Source: Prevotella sp. (GTDB lineage: Bacteria > Bacteroidota > Bacteroidia > Bacteroidales > Bacteroidaceae). Taken from it: a DNA stretch of 64,000 bases. The position numbers and the translations under genes were made by a program. Below are positions 35,016 to 44,171 of this stretch, in pieces. The number at the start of each line of letters is the position of its first letter. The first letter of the stretch is position 1. The notes below the pieces were generated by a model that worked only from the letters and a program-made list of their open reading frames with translations, was not told the DNA's origin and did not search any database. The stretch is from positions 1 to 64,000 of the forward strand of contig JALFCW010000082.1 in NCBI GenBank assembly GCA_022771625.1, read 5' to 3'.

Positions 35016-37586
35016 TTGAAGGTTTTCAGAATAACATTATTATTGCTCCTCCTTACTATGGTTCTGCCGATGAAGGCACAACTCAGGGGCTATATCATCG
35101 ATGAGGCCACCGGTGACTCCATCCCGTATGCCTCTGCCATTTACCGTGGTCACAACGTGGCCGTGGCATCGAATATCAACGGACAGTTCACCATCGCCCG
35201 CCATGAAGGTTGGGTGCTCACGTTCAGTGCCGTGGGATATATCTCTAAGTCAATCACCATAACATCTTCCACCAAGCAGAATTTCAACGTCAAACTCAAG
35301 CCCGACACCAAGGCCTTGAAGGAAGTTGTAGTAAAAACGAAAAGGAGACGATACAGCAGGAAAAACAATCCTGCAGTCGAACTGATGAAAAAGGTGGTCG
35401 AGGCAAAAAAACGCACCGACCTCGACAATCGCGACTATTATCAGTATAACAAATACCAGAAACTCACCCTTGCTATCAATGATATCACTCCCGAGAAACT
35501 TGAGGACCCCAAGATGAAAAAGAAACCGTGGCTCAAGGATCAGGTGGAGAAATGCGAATACAACGGCAAACTCATACTGCCAATTTCGGTGGATGAGACT
35601 GTCACACAGAAGATATACCGCAAGCATCCCCATTCAGAGAAGAATATCGTGAAGGGACAGAACTCCACCGGAGTCAACGACCTCTTCCAGACGGGAGACA
35701 TCCTCAACACAGTGCTCAAGGATGTGTTCTCCGACGTCAATATCTACGACGACCAGATACGCCTTTTGCAATATCCCTTCACCTCGCCCATCGGAAAGGA
35801 TGCCGTGGCGTTCTATCGATTCTATATCATGGACACCCTCTATGTGGAGCGCGACAAGTGCATCCACCTCCATTTCCTGCCCAACAACCAGCAGGACTTC
35901 GGATTCCGTGGAGACATATACATCCTTGCCGACTCGTCGTATCAGGTGAAGCGATGCGAACTCACCATCCCCAAGAAGAGCGATGTCAACTTCGTGGAGA
36001 ACATGAAGATTGTGCAGGAGTTCACCCAACTGCCCGACAGCACATGGGTGCTATCTGTTGATGACATGCTCGCCGAACTCAAACTCGCCTCGTTTATTAA
36101 GGAGGCGGCAGTGATACGCACTACGCGCCTCACCGACTATGCCTTCGACCCTCTGCCCAAACAACTCTTCAAGGGCAAGGCCAAGGAAGTGAAGGAGGCC
36201 GATGCCATGATGCGCGACGAGGCATTCTGGAACAAGTATCGACAAGTGTCGCTCACCAAGAGCGAGAGCAAGATGGATGCCTTCGTCAATAATCTCTCGC
36301 AAATCAAGGGATTCAAGTATATCATCTTCGGACTCAAGGCTCTCATCGAGAACTTTGTCGAGACGGGCAATCCCAGTAAGGTGGATATCGGGCCTATCAA
36401 CACGATGCTCACAAGCAATCCCGTTGACGGACTACGCACTCGTATCTCCGCCCAGACCACTGCCAAACTCAATCCCCATTGGTTTGCATCGGGATATTTC
36501 GCCCGTGGATGGAAGAGTGAGAAGAACTACTACAAGGCCGACCTTACATATTCCTTCAACAAGAAGGAGTATCTGCCGCGCGAGTTCCCCAAGCGCACGC
36601 TCACACTCTCATCCACCTACGACATTATGGCGCCCTCCGACAAATTCATGAAGACCGACAAGGACAACGTCTTCACCTCGTTCAAGTGGAGCAAGGTCAA
36701 CAAGATGATGTTCTACAACCGCCAGGAAATAAAATATGAGCGCGAGGAAGACTGGGGATTCAAGACCACCCTCGGATTCAAGGCAGAAGAGAATGAGGGA
36801 GCACTCGGCTTGGACTTTACCCCGCTCAGCCAATACTCGCAGAAATACACAGATGGTAATGTCTTGTTAGAGCCAAACTCCAATAAGTTCCGCACCTCCG
36901 AGTTCCATGCCGAGTTCCGCTTCGCCCCCGGCGAGACATATATCAACACCAAGCAGCGCCGATTGAAGATTAATCTCGACGCCCCCGTGTTCATCCTCGG
37001 TCACACTGTCGGCATCAAGGGATTCCTCGGTGGCGACTACCGTTACAACTTCACCGAGGCGAGCATCTACAAGCGCTTCTGGATGAAGTCGTGGGGAAAG
37101 ATCGACTGCTATCTCAAGGGCGGTATCCAGTGGAACCAGGTGCCCTATCCGTTGCTCATCATGCCCGAGACCAACCTCAGCTATATCATCCAGGACGAGA
37201 CCTTCGAGCTGATTGACAACATGGAGTTCCTCAACGACCGTTTTGCCTCGCTCTATATCTCGTGGGATTTCAACGGCAAGATTTTCAACCGCATACCTCT
37301 GTTGAAGAAGCTCAAGTGGCGCGAGTACATCGGATTCCGTTGCCTGTGGGGAGGCCTGTCCGACAAGAACAACCCGTTCCTCGAGCAAAATGCTCAGAGC
37401 GACATCCTCATGTTGTTCCCCGAGGGCTGTCATGTGATGGACAGCAAGAAGCCCTATTACGAGCTTTCCGTCGGCATCCACAACATCTTCAAGCTCATCC
37501 ATGTAGAGTATGTCCGTCGTCTCAACTATCACTACGAGAACACCCACAAGGATGGCATCCGCTTCATGGTTCGCATGACATTCTAA
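35016..37586 (+). CDS. DUF5686 outer-membrane protein with carboxypeptidase-like domain
   Basis: The start is TTG at 35016 (856 aa), because only this start gives a full signal peptide (hydrophobic LLLLLLT core, cleavage after MKAQ). Residues 25-100 are a carboxypeptidase-regulatory-like beta-sandwich (LRGYIIDEATGDSIPYASA), as in TonB-dependent systems, and the rest is the DUF5686 family, with a beta-barrel-like C-terminus ending in an aromatic residue (RFMVRMTF). It is an outer-membrane protein of unknown function, widespread in Bacteroidota. It stands alone between hairpin repeats. Confidence 0.9.
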   Translation: MKVFRITLLLLLLTMVLPMKAQLRGYIIDEATGDSIPYASAIYRGHNVAVASNINGQFTIARHEGWVLTFSAVGYISKSITITSSTKQNFNVKLKPDTKALKEVVVKTKRRRYSRKNNPAVELMKKVVEAKKRTDLDNRDYYQYNKYQKLTLAINDITPEKLEDPKMKKKPWLKDQVEKCEYNGKLILPISVDETVTQKIYRKHPHSEKNIVKGQNSTGVNDLFQTGDILNTVLKDVFSDVNIYDDQIRLLQYPFTSPIGKDAVAFYRFYIMDTLYVERDKCIHLHFLPNNQQDFGFRGDIYILADSSYQVKRCELTIPKKSDVNFVENMKIVQEFTQLPDSTWVLSVDDMLAELKLASFIKEAAVIRTTRLTDYAFDPLPKQLFKGKAKEVKEADAMMRDEAFWNKYRQVSLTKSESKMDAFVNNLSQIKGFKYIIFGLKALIENFVETGNPSKVDIGPINTMLTSNPVDGLRTRISAQTTAKLNPHWFASGYFARGWKSEKNYYKADLTYSFNKKEYLPREFPKRTLTLSSTYDIMAPSDKFMKTDKDNVFTSFKWSKVNKMMFYNRQEIKYEREEDWGFKTTLGFKAEENEGALGLDFTPLSQYSQKYTDGNVLLEPNSNKFRTSEFHAEFRFAPGETYINTKQRRLKINLDAPVFILGHTVGIKGFLGGDYRYNFTEASIYKRFWMKSWGKIDCYLKGGIQWNQVPYPLLIMPETNLSYIIQDETFELIDNMEFLNDRFASLYISWDFNGKIFNRIPLLKKLKWREYIGFRCLWGGLSDKNNPFLEQNAQSDILMLFPEGCHVMDSKKPYYELSVGIHNIFKLIHVEYVRRLNYHYENTHKDGIRFMVRMTF

Positions 37587-37602
37587 AATTCACGTATTAA
37601 TA

Positions 37603-37728
37603 TGTATAGCCATGGAAGGGCGGCATAAAATAGGGATTGTCTGCGCCATGTATAGCCCTGGAAGTGCTTGGCATAACATAGGGATTGTCTGCGCCATGTA
37701 TAGCCCTGGAAGGGCGGCATAACATAGG
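37603..37728. repeat. Three tandem 46-48-bp repeats
   Basis: Units start at 37603, 37649 and 37697 with TGTATAGCC and contain GGAAGGGCGGCATAA and AGGGATTGTCTGCGCCA; the third is partial and runs into the palindromic element that follows. Confidence 0.85.
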
Positions 37729-37885
37729 ATAGGGCGAGAGCCCTATCTCAATGTGCCTCTTTCCATCCCTCCCCCCTCCACGCGCCAACGGCGCGTGGAG
37801 GGGGGAGGGGGGAGATGGGGGATGCCATACACACAGGGTTCACACCCTGTGCTGGGTTATGTCGCCCTTCCAGGGCTTTCACGGA
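37690..37885. repeat. 200-bp palindromic intergenic element, copy 2
   Basis: A perfect 20-bp GC-rich stem (37767-37786 with 37790-37809) is flanked by GGCATAACATAGGATAGGGC on the left and GGGTTCACACCCTGTGC plus TTATGTCGCCCTTCCAGGGC on the right. The arms match those at 7590-7772 in inverted order. It marks the left edge of the accessory island. Confidence 0.85.
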
Positions 37886-37921
37886 TAATCTTATTGGGTT
37901 CATAGGGACAAGATTTTCTGA

Positions 37922-38257
37922 TTATTTAGCATCTACGATGAAGAGCGTTATTTTCTGCTTGCGCCTCAGTGCCTTGCGTACCCGTTCATATAGGCGATTG
38001 TAATAGAGGGCACTCTTGATGACAACACCTGGAATTAGATATTTACCCACAATGAACGATTGGCGACGGAGATTATAAACTCCGTTGCCCATTAGGGCAT
38101 AGCGTCGGAACGTTTCGGTAGATGTGATTGGATACTCTCCCTGCTTAAGGGCATGTCTTGAGTTTTCGGCAGTGTGTGCCACTACGACTCCATCGATTTT
38201 CAGTACTCCGTCGATGGTGTCATTCTTATATCTGTAGCGTGAAAGATAAATATTCAT
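37922..38257 (-). CDS. DUF5675 family protein
   Basis: The start is the ATG at 38257 (111 aa, MNIYLSRYRYKNDTIDG). The pattern of a charged N-terminal strand, DGVLKIDG, AHTAENSRHALKQGEYPI and GVYNLRRQSFIVG matches DUF5675, a small domain seen in phage and cassette genes beside lysis or replication functions. Its position, last in the operon after the primase, mirrors that of the amidase in the first cassette. Enzymatic activity is unknown; a cell-wall-related role is a guess from context. Confidence 0.7.
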   Translation of the reverse strand: MNIYLSRYRYKNDTIDGVLKIDGVVVAHTAENSRHALKQGEYPITSTETFRRYALMGNGVYNLRRQSFIVGKYLIPGVVIKSALYYNRLYERVRKALRRKQKITLFIVDAK

Positions 38258-38275
38258 AATTAACAAATTAACGAT

Positions 38276-39205
38276 TTAACAATTTAACAATTTCTGAACA
38301 TAGTATTCGGCAAAGTCCTTGCAACCTTCAGGCAACTGGTGACGTGTTATACGGTCGCTCACCTCTCGCAATTTTAGAAACAATCGTTCGCCAGGCTTAT
38401 CGTTGTCGGGATACATGTGTAGCGAGAGTCCGTTGAGCGGTTTGAGGTCGTCTGGTTTGAGTAATGTTGCCGATGGTATGGCAATGGCCTTGTGTCCTGC
38501 CGACATCATAGCCCAGCAGTCACTGCATCCCTCAGTGACGAAGAGCGGTTCACCGGGTTTCAGCATACGTAATATCTGTAGGTTATACACGTGGCATTGG
38601 CTTCCCTTTAGAAATCTGAACCTCGGTTCGCCCTCTATTTTCTTTTTTGCATATTGTCCGAGGTATCTCCACTGTATGCTCTGCAGTCGGCCGTCGAGTC
38701 CGAAGTAGGGAATGATTAGATGGGAGTCATTGCTGTTGATGCCACACCACTTGATTACCCTCGGGTCGAGTTTTCTCTCGTTGAAGAGGAATGCTTTTGC
38801 CGCATCGGTGATTATGGGATGTTCCACAAGATATGTCAATTTTGAGATGTCGGGAACATTGACCTTTTGATGCGTTTCAACTGGCATCAGCGGTCGCCTT
38901 TTCACTCCCCTCATTGGTCGTCCTGTACCGTTGTCTATGGATATCCCGAACGTTTGTGCCAGCCATCTCACGGCATCCCTGAAGTTGAGTCCTTCCACCT
39001 GCATGCACAGGTCGATAGGACCGCCGTAGTGGTCACACACATAGCATCTAAACTTGTTTTTTGCCTCATTAAAATGTAGCGACGGTTTTGAGTCGTTGTG
39101 ATATGGACATAGTGCCCAGTGTCGTGCCACATTGAGGCCTAAGGCATCAGCCACCTGCTCGATGGGCAGGTCGCTGATTTTCTGGATGTCATATTGCTTT
39201 ATCAT
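38276..39205 (-). CDS. CHC2 zinc-finger/Toprim DNA primase-like protein
   Basis: The start is the ATG at 39205 (309 aa, MIKQYDIQKISDLP). Residues 30-60 form a CHC2 zinc finger (CPYHNDSKPSLHF, then FRCYVCDHYGG), which recognises primer start sites. A Toprim catalytic fold follows at about 215-280, with the Glu in LFVTEGCSDCWAM and the Asp pair in HMYPDNDKPG. It resembles primases of phages and mobile elements, without the helicase domain, which is supplied by the DUF3987 gene upstream. Repeat array sequence (TTTTCAATTTC) fills the 46 bases to that gene. Confidence 0.9.
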   Translation of the reverse strand: MIKQYDIQKISDLPIEQVADALGLNVARHWALCPYHNDSKPSLHFNEAKNKFRCYVCDHYGGPIDLCMQVEGLNFRDAVRWLAQTFGISIDNGTGRPMRGVKRRPLMPVETHQKVNVPDISKLTYLVEHPIITDAAKAFLFNERKLDPRVIKWCGINSNDSHLIIPYFGLDGRLQSIQWRYLGQYAKKKIEGEPRFRFLKGSQCHVYNLQILRMLKPGEPLFVTEGCSDCWAMMSAGHKAIAIPSATLLKPDDLKPLNGLSLHMYPDNDKPGERLFLKLREVSDRITRHQLPEGCKDFAEYYVQKLLNC

Positions 39206-39251
39206 GGTTTCAATTTCCAATTTTCAACTTTCAATTTTCAATATTCAATTT

Positions 39252-40724
39252 TCAACTTCTCAGTTTCTCATATACGTTCTTTGCTGTTTTCCTTATCCAT
39301 CCTTTGGCGTTCCATTGGCTGAGGAAGAACCTTGCGTCGGTGGATAGTTCGTTTTTGGTGATGAGTTCTTCGAGTTGTGCTCGGGTGAATGTAGTGGTGA
39401 GTTGGTCTATGAGAGCCTTGCGGCTGTCGATTTTTGCACCTGCCAATCGCTTCATATAGTAGTCCTCATATTGTTGTCCCCAACGGTTGTTGGTGGATTT
39501 CAAACAGAAGTCGGCCATAAACTTGTAGAATTTTCGGCATAACTTTCGAATCTCCAACTCGGAGTGAATCTCTCTGCCTGCCATCTCATTGTCGAGCAGA
39601 TAGAGGTGGTATAGTAGTCCGGTGCATCTGAAGGCGTTGACAGAGGCGCGCTTGCGGAAAGAGTCGATTGACAGGAATCCCTTCACTCCGCGGTCCTTCA
39701 TGTCCTTCACCTGTCGGCACATCTTGTTGGTCCACTTGTCGATGTCGGCAAAAAGCCACGACATGTCGAGGTTGATTACAGGTCGCAGTCCTCCGTCCTC
39801 GCTGTAAGTCTGTCTCATCAGTAATTCGAGCATCCTCTTGATATTGGCTTCCTGCTCGGGTGTGAAATCCTCGAAATGTGCAGGGTTGGCACCTGTCTCG
39901 TCCTCCAATGTGCATATGATGGCTCTTGAGCATCCGCCTCCCACAATCTCGCGCTTGTTGAACACGTCATCTACATCCTGTGGCGTACCGCAGAACATCG
40001 AGCAAATCTGTACGTCAGCAATTGCCGAATACGAATTATCGGAGGCGAAATCTTGTCCGAATTTCGAACCGATGTCGTATGCCACTCTCATGACGGTTCT
40101 GAGATTCGAGAATCCCGACTTGCCAGCATCGTTCACCTGTGCTAACTCTTCAGCCCACATCCAAAATGTGAGATAGTCGCCTAAGATGCGCTTGTAGTAG
40201 TCGGCACGCTTCACGATGACCGTCTTAGACGTGGATGGTGGTAGGCATCGGATGGTGGTCTTCGGCGCCTCGCCAATCTTCTCGTTTTGCGTTCGGGCGT
40301 TCTTTTTCTCGCGGTATTCCTGTTCTTGTCGTCTCTGTTTTTCGTCGAGAGCCTCAAGAGTGGGAGTGATAATCTGCTCAACCACATCAGCAAAACATCC
40401 CTTACCCGTGCTGGGCGGTGCCTCGAACACAACCTGCACATGACAAGCATGGCGCCTCTTGCGGTCGTAGGGATAAGCCATTCTAATTCGGCAGTCGATA
40501 GCCCCAAGGGGCGAGAATAGCGAGAGCATGATAGGCACCTTGCGTTTCATGGGAGCCGTTATTAGGTTCTCGCGGAATATACTTGGAAAGAGTGTCTCCC
40601 TGAATGGCAGCTTCACATAGTCGGCTGTTTTGAATGGCGCGAGGTCTTCGTCCTCGTCCACCTCCGTGACAACGGCAGCAGGCTCTGCCTCAGTCTCTTG
40701 GAAAATGTCTTTTTCTTCACTCAT
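39252..40724 (-). CDS. DUF3987-type P-loop replication protein
   Basis: The start is the ATG at 40724 (490 aa, MSEEKDIFQETEAEP). An acidic N-terminus is followed by a P-loop domain with Walker A EAPPSTGKGCF (about 115), a Lys/Arg-rich helix and conserved blocks FWMWAEELAQ and SMFCGTPQDVDDVF. This is the DUF3987 group, helicase-like partners of small primases. It probably forms the replication or DNA-processing core of the second cassette together with the CHC2/Toprim gene. It lacks the BT4734-like N-terminal domain found in the protein at 2791-4881. Confidence 0.8.
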   Translation of the reverse strand: MSEEKDIFQETEAEPAAVVTEVDEDEDLAPFKTADYVKLPFRETLFPSIFRENLITAPMKRKVPIMLSLFSPLGAIDCRIRMAYPYDRKRRHACHVQVVFEAPPSTGKGCFADVVEQIITPTLEALDEKQRRQEQEYREKKNARTQNEKIGEAPKTTIRCLPPSTSKTVIVKRADYYKRILGDYLTFWMWAEELAQVNDAGKSGFSNLRTVMRVAYDIGSKFGQDFASDNSYSAIADVQICSMFCGTPQDVDDVFNKREIVGGGCSRAIICTLEDETGANPAHFEDFTPEQEANIKRMLELLMRQTYSEDGGLRPVINLDMSWLFADIDKWTNKMCRQVKDMKDRGVKGFLSIDSFRKRASVNAFRCTGLLYHLYLLDNEMAGREIHSELEIRKLCRKFYKFMADFCLKSTNNRWGQQYEDYYMKRLAGAKIDSRKALIDQLTTTFTRAQLEELITKNELSTDARFFLSQWNAKGWIRKTAKNVYEKLRS

Positions 40725-40737
40725 ATTCGTGGATTTT

Positions 40738-41058
40738 TTAGTCAATTACATTAAATGCATTTAGGATTTCCGAATACACGTCGAAAGCCAACATGCTGCG
40801 GTCGAGGCTTTTATTGGCCTGTATCGTCTTCATGTGAATCTGATACTTGCCGTCCTGCCGGTGCACGAGTGAGCAATACTTGCCGTCATAAAGCTTAGGG
40901 TTTCGCTTTACGCTCTTCACCTTCACGGCCTCCTCAAACCTGAACCCGTCGTCTGTGCGCGAGATTACTCCGTTGAGGCAGCCGTTGTTGTCGAGCCTCT
41001 CCGATGTTGACTGAAACTGGCACACCAAGTTGGTGGCATTAAAAATCTTTTTTTCCAT
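40738..41058 (-). CDS. Hypothetical cassette protein
   Basis: The start is the ATG at 41058 (106 aa, MEKKIFNATNLVCQFQST). The sequence is soluble and mixed alpha/beta, with an EEAVKVKSVKRNPKLYDG core and no recognised motif. It lies 13 bases upstream of the DUF3987 gene and 20 bases downstream of another small gene, so it is part of the same minus-strand operon. A DNA-binding or replication accessory role is only suggested by position. Confidence 0.65.
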   Translation of the reverse strand: MEKKIFNATNLVCQFQSTSERLDNNGCLNGVISRTDDGFRFEEAVKVKSVKRNPKLYDGKYCSLVHRQDGKYQIHMKTIQANKSLDRSMLAFDVYSEILNAFNVID

Positions 41059-41078
41059 AGTTGAGTATTTTATTAATG

Positions 41079-41432
41079 TTAATAATTTAAGTTCTTGATG
41101 TAGTGTGACATAGGGATGATGTCGCGGTCGGGTCGCAAATACAGGTCGGGGTTGTAGCGGATGTGTGACAGTTCCACTTTGCTCCAACAGCTAATCTCCA
41201 CATCATACTGCTTCAGGCATTGCCCGATAATCATTCTTGATACTTCAAGCATACTTAGGCTACCTTTGTATTCAGTAGCCTTGCCTAAGTTCGTCACAAT
41301 CGCAATAGCCTTTTCGTTGAGATAGCAATATTTTTTCACGAATGGCCAGTGTCGCAGATGCTCTGCCACCAACTCGAGGTTCTCTGGCTTGAGCGTAGTG
41401 ATGAAACATTGATAGTAATATTTTCTTTTCAT
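41079..41432 (-). CDS. Hypothetical first protein of the second cassette operon
   Basis: The start is the ATG at 41432 (117 aa, MKRKYYYQCFITTLKPEN). The sequence is basic and mixed alpha/beta with no motif that I recognise. A -7 box is at 41485-41477, within the 5' end of the longer frame, supporting this start. It heads the operon that continues with a second small protein, DUF3987, CHC2/Toprim and DUF5675 genes. Confidence 0.65.
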   Translation of the reverse strand: MKRKYYYQCFITTLKPENLELVAEHLRHWPFVKKYCYLNEKAIAIVTNLGKATEYKGSLSMLEVSRMIIGQCLKQYDVEISCWSKVELSHIRYNPDLYLRPDRDIIPMSHYIKNLNY

Positions 41433-41476
41433 TTTTTTGTATATGTCGAGAGGGATGGTTTTCTCTCGAATCCGTT

Positions 41477-41506
41477 GCAAAGGTATTGATGACTCAAATG
41501 CTCAAT
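41477..41506 (-). promoter_or_regulatory. Promoter of the second cassette operon
   Basis: On the minus strand ATTG (41506-41503) is followed after 17 bases by TACCTTTGC (41485-41477). The start codon is 45 bases further on at 41432. Confidence 0.55.
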
Positions 41507-41661
41507 CATTTTTTTTCGTACGATTTGAGTCAATATTGCAAGTTATGCCATATCTGGCTGATTGTCAGAGAGAAATAATTTTTATCAAATAAAAGTTTTT
41601 TTTCAGTTATTGACTCAGTCGATGGTGCAGTCAAAAAAAGTAGGAAAAAAGAGGAAAATCC

Positions 41662-41694
41662 TTTGGCAGTAACCGAAATATTTTGTAATTTTGC
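41662..41694 (+). promoter_or_regulatory. Promoter of the TcmP operon
   Basis: TTTG at 41662-41665 is followed after 20 bases by TAATTTTGC at 41686-41694, an ideal Bacteroidota promoter. It lies inside the longer open frame, which sets the true start of the first gene at 41720. Together with the divergent promoter at 41506-41477 it makes a 230-base regulatory region between two operons. Confidence 0.75.
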
Positions 41695-41719
41695 ATTTCG
41701 TATCACAAACGCTTTATTT

Positions 41720-42631
41720 ATGGCAAAGAAAAGGAGCATTGACGAATATATGATACGCACATTGTCGTATTATCAGTCTCAGGGTGGCATTTACTCTGAG
41801 ATTATCACTCTATTGATGCAACTAAGGGAGAAAAAAGGCTATCGCAATCTCATTCCGCTGCCTGCAAAGGTGCTCAATGCCGCTTCATATTACTATGACG
41901 AGATGAAGGATGGCAATCGTGACCTTGCATGCGGCACTCCAAATATTCTTGTAGATAGTGTAGTAACCATAATGGCAGCTGCCGACAATAATAAAGAGGT
42001 TAAAGAAAAGATGATAGAAGTGGTGAAAAACGATGAAAAGTTTTTTCCTCATTTCACAAAACTCTTAGAGAAATTAGAAAAACAAGATGACAACACAGAC
42101 TTTAAGGCTGAGATAGAGAGCCTGAGGGCAGAAAGCGAGAAGCTGCAAGCAGAATTAATGGCAAAAGACTCGGCAATCGACATGCTATTAGACTCATTGA
42201 CTCTTGTCTCGCAAGAGAAGGATACCATGTCAGCCAAATTAGCGGCAGCAGAGAAGCGATGCCAGATAGCAGAGCAGAATAAATACGAGGGCAGTTCGCT
42301 CGACCGCTATTTCACCCTCGACAACATTCTTAAATGGATAGAGGGTCGCAAGCAGTATATTTATGCTGATCAGGTGTTCCGCATGTTGTCCGACATGAAG
42401 GACGGAATAGCCACCCAAGACGAGAGTATGAGAATAAAGCGCTTGGAAGAAGATATGTTGGCAAAGGAACAGCCACGCAACATCATCAATAACAATTATG
42501 CCTATGGCAGCAATCAGATGACTGGCATGCTGAATAATCCCCAATTGCCGATAGGTATGACACTCGAGGATTTTAAAAAAGAGGTTGAAAATTGGATTAA
42601 AAATAAGAACCATGAGCAGCAACAAGGATGA
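41720..42631 (+). CDS. Coiled-coil protein, first gene of the TcmP operon
   Basis: The start is the ATG at 41720 (303 aa, MAKKRSIDEYMIRT). Residues 1-125 are helical and globular. Residues about 130-195 are a predicted coiled coil with heptads around EIESLRAESEKLQAEL and SAKLAAAEKRCQIAEQ. The C-terminus is Asn-rich (RNIINNNYAYGSN) and ends in a short helix. I recognise no enzyme motif. The end overlaps the next gene by 20 bases. As the promoter-proximal member of an operon with two TcmP proteins and a DUF5131 protein, a scaffolding or sensing role is possible but not shown. Confidence 0.75.
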   Translation: MAKKRSIDEYMIRTLSYYQSQGGIYSEIITLLMQLREKKGYRNLIPLPAKVLNAASYYYDEMKDGNRDLACGTPNILVDSVVTIMAAADNNKEVKEKMIEVVKNDEKFFPHFTKLLEKLEKQDDNTDFKAEIESLRAESEKLQAELMAKDSAIDMLLDSLTLVSQEKDTMSAKLAAAEKRCQIAEQNKYEGSSLDRYFTLDNILKWIEGRKQYIYADQVFRMLSDMKDGIATQDESMRIKRLEEDMLAKEQPRNIINNNYAYGSNQMTGMLNNPQLPIGMTLEDFKKEVENWIKNKNHEQQQG

Positions 42632-43259
42632 AGTAAAAATATACAATGAGAACCACATGGAGAACTGCAATGTTTTCCAGGGCGACATCTATGGCGCCAC
42701 ATTCCCCTTGCCAGGGGCGAATGTCACCATAAACCAATATTATGGCAAGGGACAGAAACCCAAAAGCGAGGTGGAGGAGGGAAATGTGGAGCCGGCAGAA
42801 GCACGAGAGCGTCGCAAGTTGGAGGCCATTAAGGCGATAACCGACCGATTTGACTTCAATGACGAAATGCTTGGTTATGACTCCCTTGGCCGACGAATTA
42901 CCTCGGAGCGCATTGCCGTGCTCTTTAGCAAATGTCTTGGCATTGGCAGCTATCCCTCGCGCCCATATCGCCTCATGATAGAACAGGTGTGGGTGCTGCT
43001 CATCGACGCCCGCAAACAATGCACCAAGCGCCCTGGCGAGGATTACTTCCGTCAGACTGTGCTCAACATCGTGGGGTATTTTGTGAGCAGGGGTATCATC
43101 TGCGGAGCCAAGCTCGACATCGCCCAATGCATATTCGCCGATGCCGACGCCAATCTCGCGCGCAATATCGAGAGGAATATCGAGTCGGCTGTCTTTCCCG
43201 AGGGATTGGCGGATATGTTGGACCTTTATATAGAGAAACTGAGAAATGGAGAGTTTTGA
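42612..43259 (+). CDS. Hypothetical protein, second gene of the TcmP operon
   Basis: The start is the ATG at 42612 (215 aa, MSSNKDEVKIYNENH), overlapping the previous gene by 20 bases. The N-terminal stretch NCNVFQGDIYGATFPLPG resembles a short motif seen in assorted Bacteroidota hypothetical proteins. A charged linker follows at about 50-75 and a helical domain from about 80 to the end (RRITSERIAVLFSKC, EQVWVLLIDARKQC). The function is unknown. It overlaps the first TcmP gene by 14 bases, so expression is tightly coupled. Confidence 0.75.
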   Translation: MSSNKDEVKIYNENHMENCNVFQGDIYGATFPLPGANVTINQYYGKGQKPKSEVEEGNVEPAEARERRKLEAIKAITDRFDFNDEMLGYDSLGRRITSERIAVLFSKCLGIGSYPSRPYRLMIEQVWVLLIDARKQCTKRPGEDYFRQTVLNIVGYFVSRGIICGAKLDIAQCIFADADANLARNIERNIESAVFPEGLADMLDLYIEKLRNGEF

Positions 43260-44166
43260 TAAATCGAATATTGACAATTGGGGCGGATTGTGGACCGAAC
43301 AGAAGCTCGACACCTTCGAGAGTTATGTCAAGGCATATCTCACGATAATGAATGTATATCGTGAGAAATACAACTGGAAACTCATCTATTTCGACGGGTT
43401 TGCCGGAAGCGGCACGCGCTCTAACGAGGAGTTGGAGGACGAACATCGCAAGTCGCTCGACCTCTTCGAGGGCAATGTGGATGACGACGAGATGAAGGTG
43501 TATCAAGGAGCTGCCGAAAGGGTGGTGAGACTTGAGGAGAAGATGCGAGGATTCGATTTCTATTATTTTATCGACCTCAAGGAAGACAACTGCCTGCGGC
43601 TCGAACTCAAGCTGAGGCAATACCCAGTGAAGGGTTTGATGCAGTTCCGCCCTGGCGATGCCAACATGGCAGCACGCCAATTAGGCAATGCACTGAAACA
43701 AAAGCCCTATCTGAAAGCCCTCGCCCTGCTCGATCCCTTCGGCATGAACTTGGAGTGGGCTACCATCGAGTCGATAGCATGCAAGGGCATAGACTTGTGG
43801 ATACTCATTCCGAGCGGAGTGATAGTCAATCGACTGCTCGACAAGCAAGCCCAACTCATCCATCACGAGAAACTGTCCTCGTTCTTCGGAATGTCGAAAG
43901 AGGAGATAAGGAAATGGTTTTATGAAGAGAAAACCGAGATAGATCTCTTTGCTGAGGAACGAGTGTGGTATCAAAAGGTGGATAATCCCATCAAACGCAT
44001 AGCCGACCTGTATGTGGAGCGCTTGGGCGAGCTCTTTCCCTACGTCACCCCCGAGCCTCTTGTGATGCGCAACAGTCGCTATGTACCAATATTCCATTTC
44101 GTGTGCGCCAGCTACAACTCCACTGCGGTAAAGATAGCTCAACAGATAATAACCAAGCGACAGTAA
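43246..44166 (+). CDS. tcmP: Three-Cys-motif partner protein TcmP, paralog 1
   Basis: This 306-residue protein matches the TcmP family, partners of the three-Cys-motif Gp37/Gp68 proteins. Typical features are EQKLDTFESYVKAYL near 20, the Rossmann-like glycine motif LIYFDGFAGSGTRS near 46-59 and ALLDPFGMNLEWATIE near 165. These positions correspond to the SAM-binding and catalytic motifs of class I methyltransferases, though the family's reaction is not known. The C-terminal part (ERLGELFPYV, VPIFHFVCAS) is as in relatives. It overlaps the upstream gene and lies five bases before a second TcmP. Confidence 0.88.
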   Translation: MESFDKSNIDNWGGLWTEQKLDTFESYVKAYLTIMNVYREKYNWKLIYFDGFAGSGTRSNEELEDEHRKSLDLFEGNVDDDEMKVYQGAAERVVRLEEKMRGFDFYYFIDLKEDNCLRLELKLRQYPVKGLMQFRPGDANMAARQLGNALKQKPYLKALALLDPFGMNLEWATIESIACKGIDLWILIPSGVIVNRLLDKQAQLIHHEKLSSFFGMSKEEIRKWFYEEKTEIDLFAEERVWYQKVDNPIKRIADLYVERLGELFPYVTPEPLVMRNSRYVPIFHFVCASYNSTAVKIAQQIITKRQ

Positions 44167-44171
44167 GAAAA

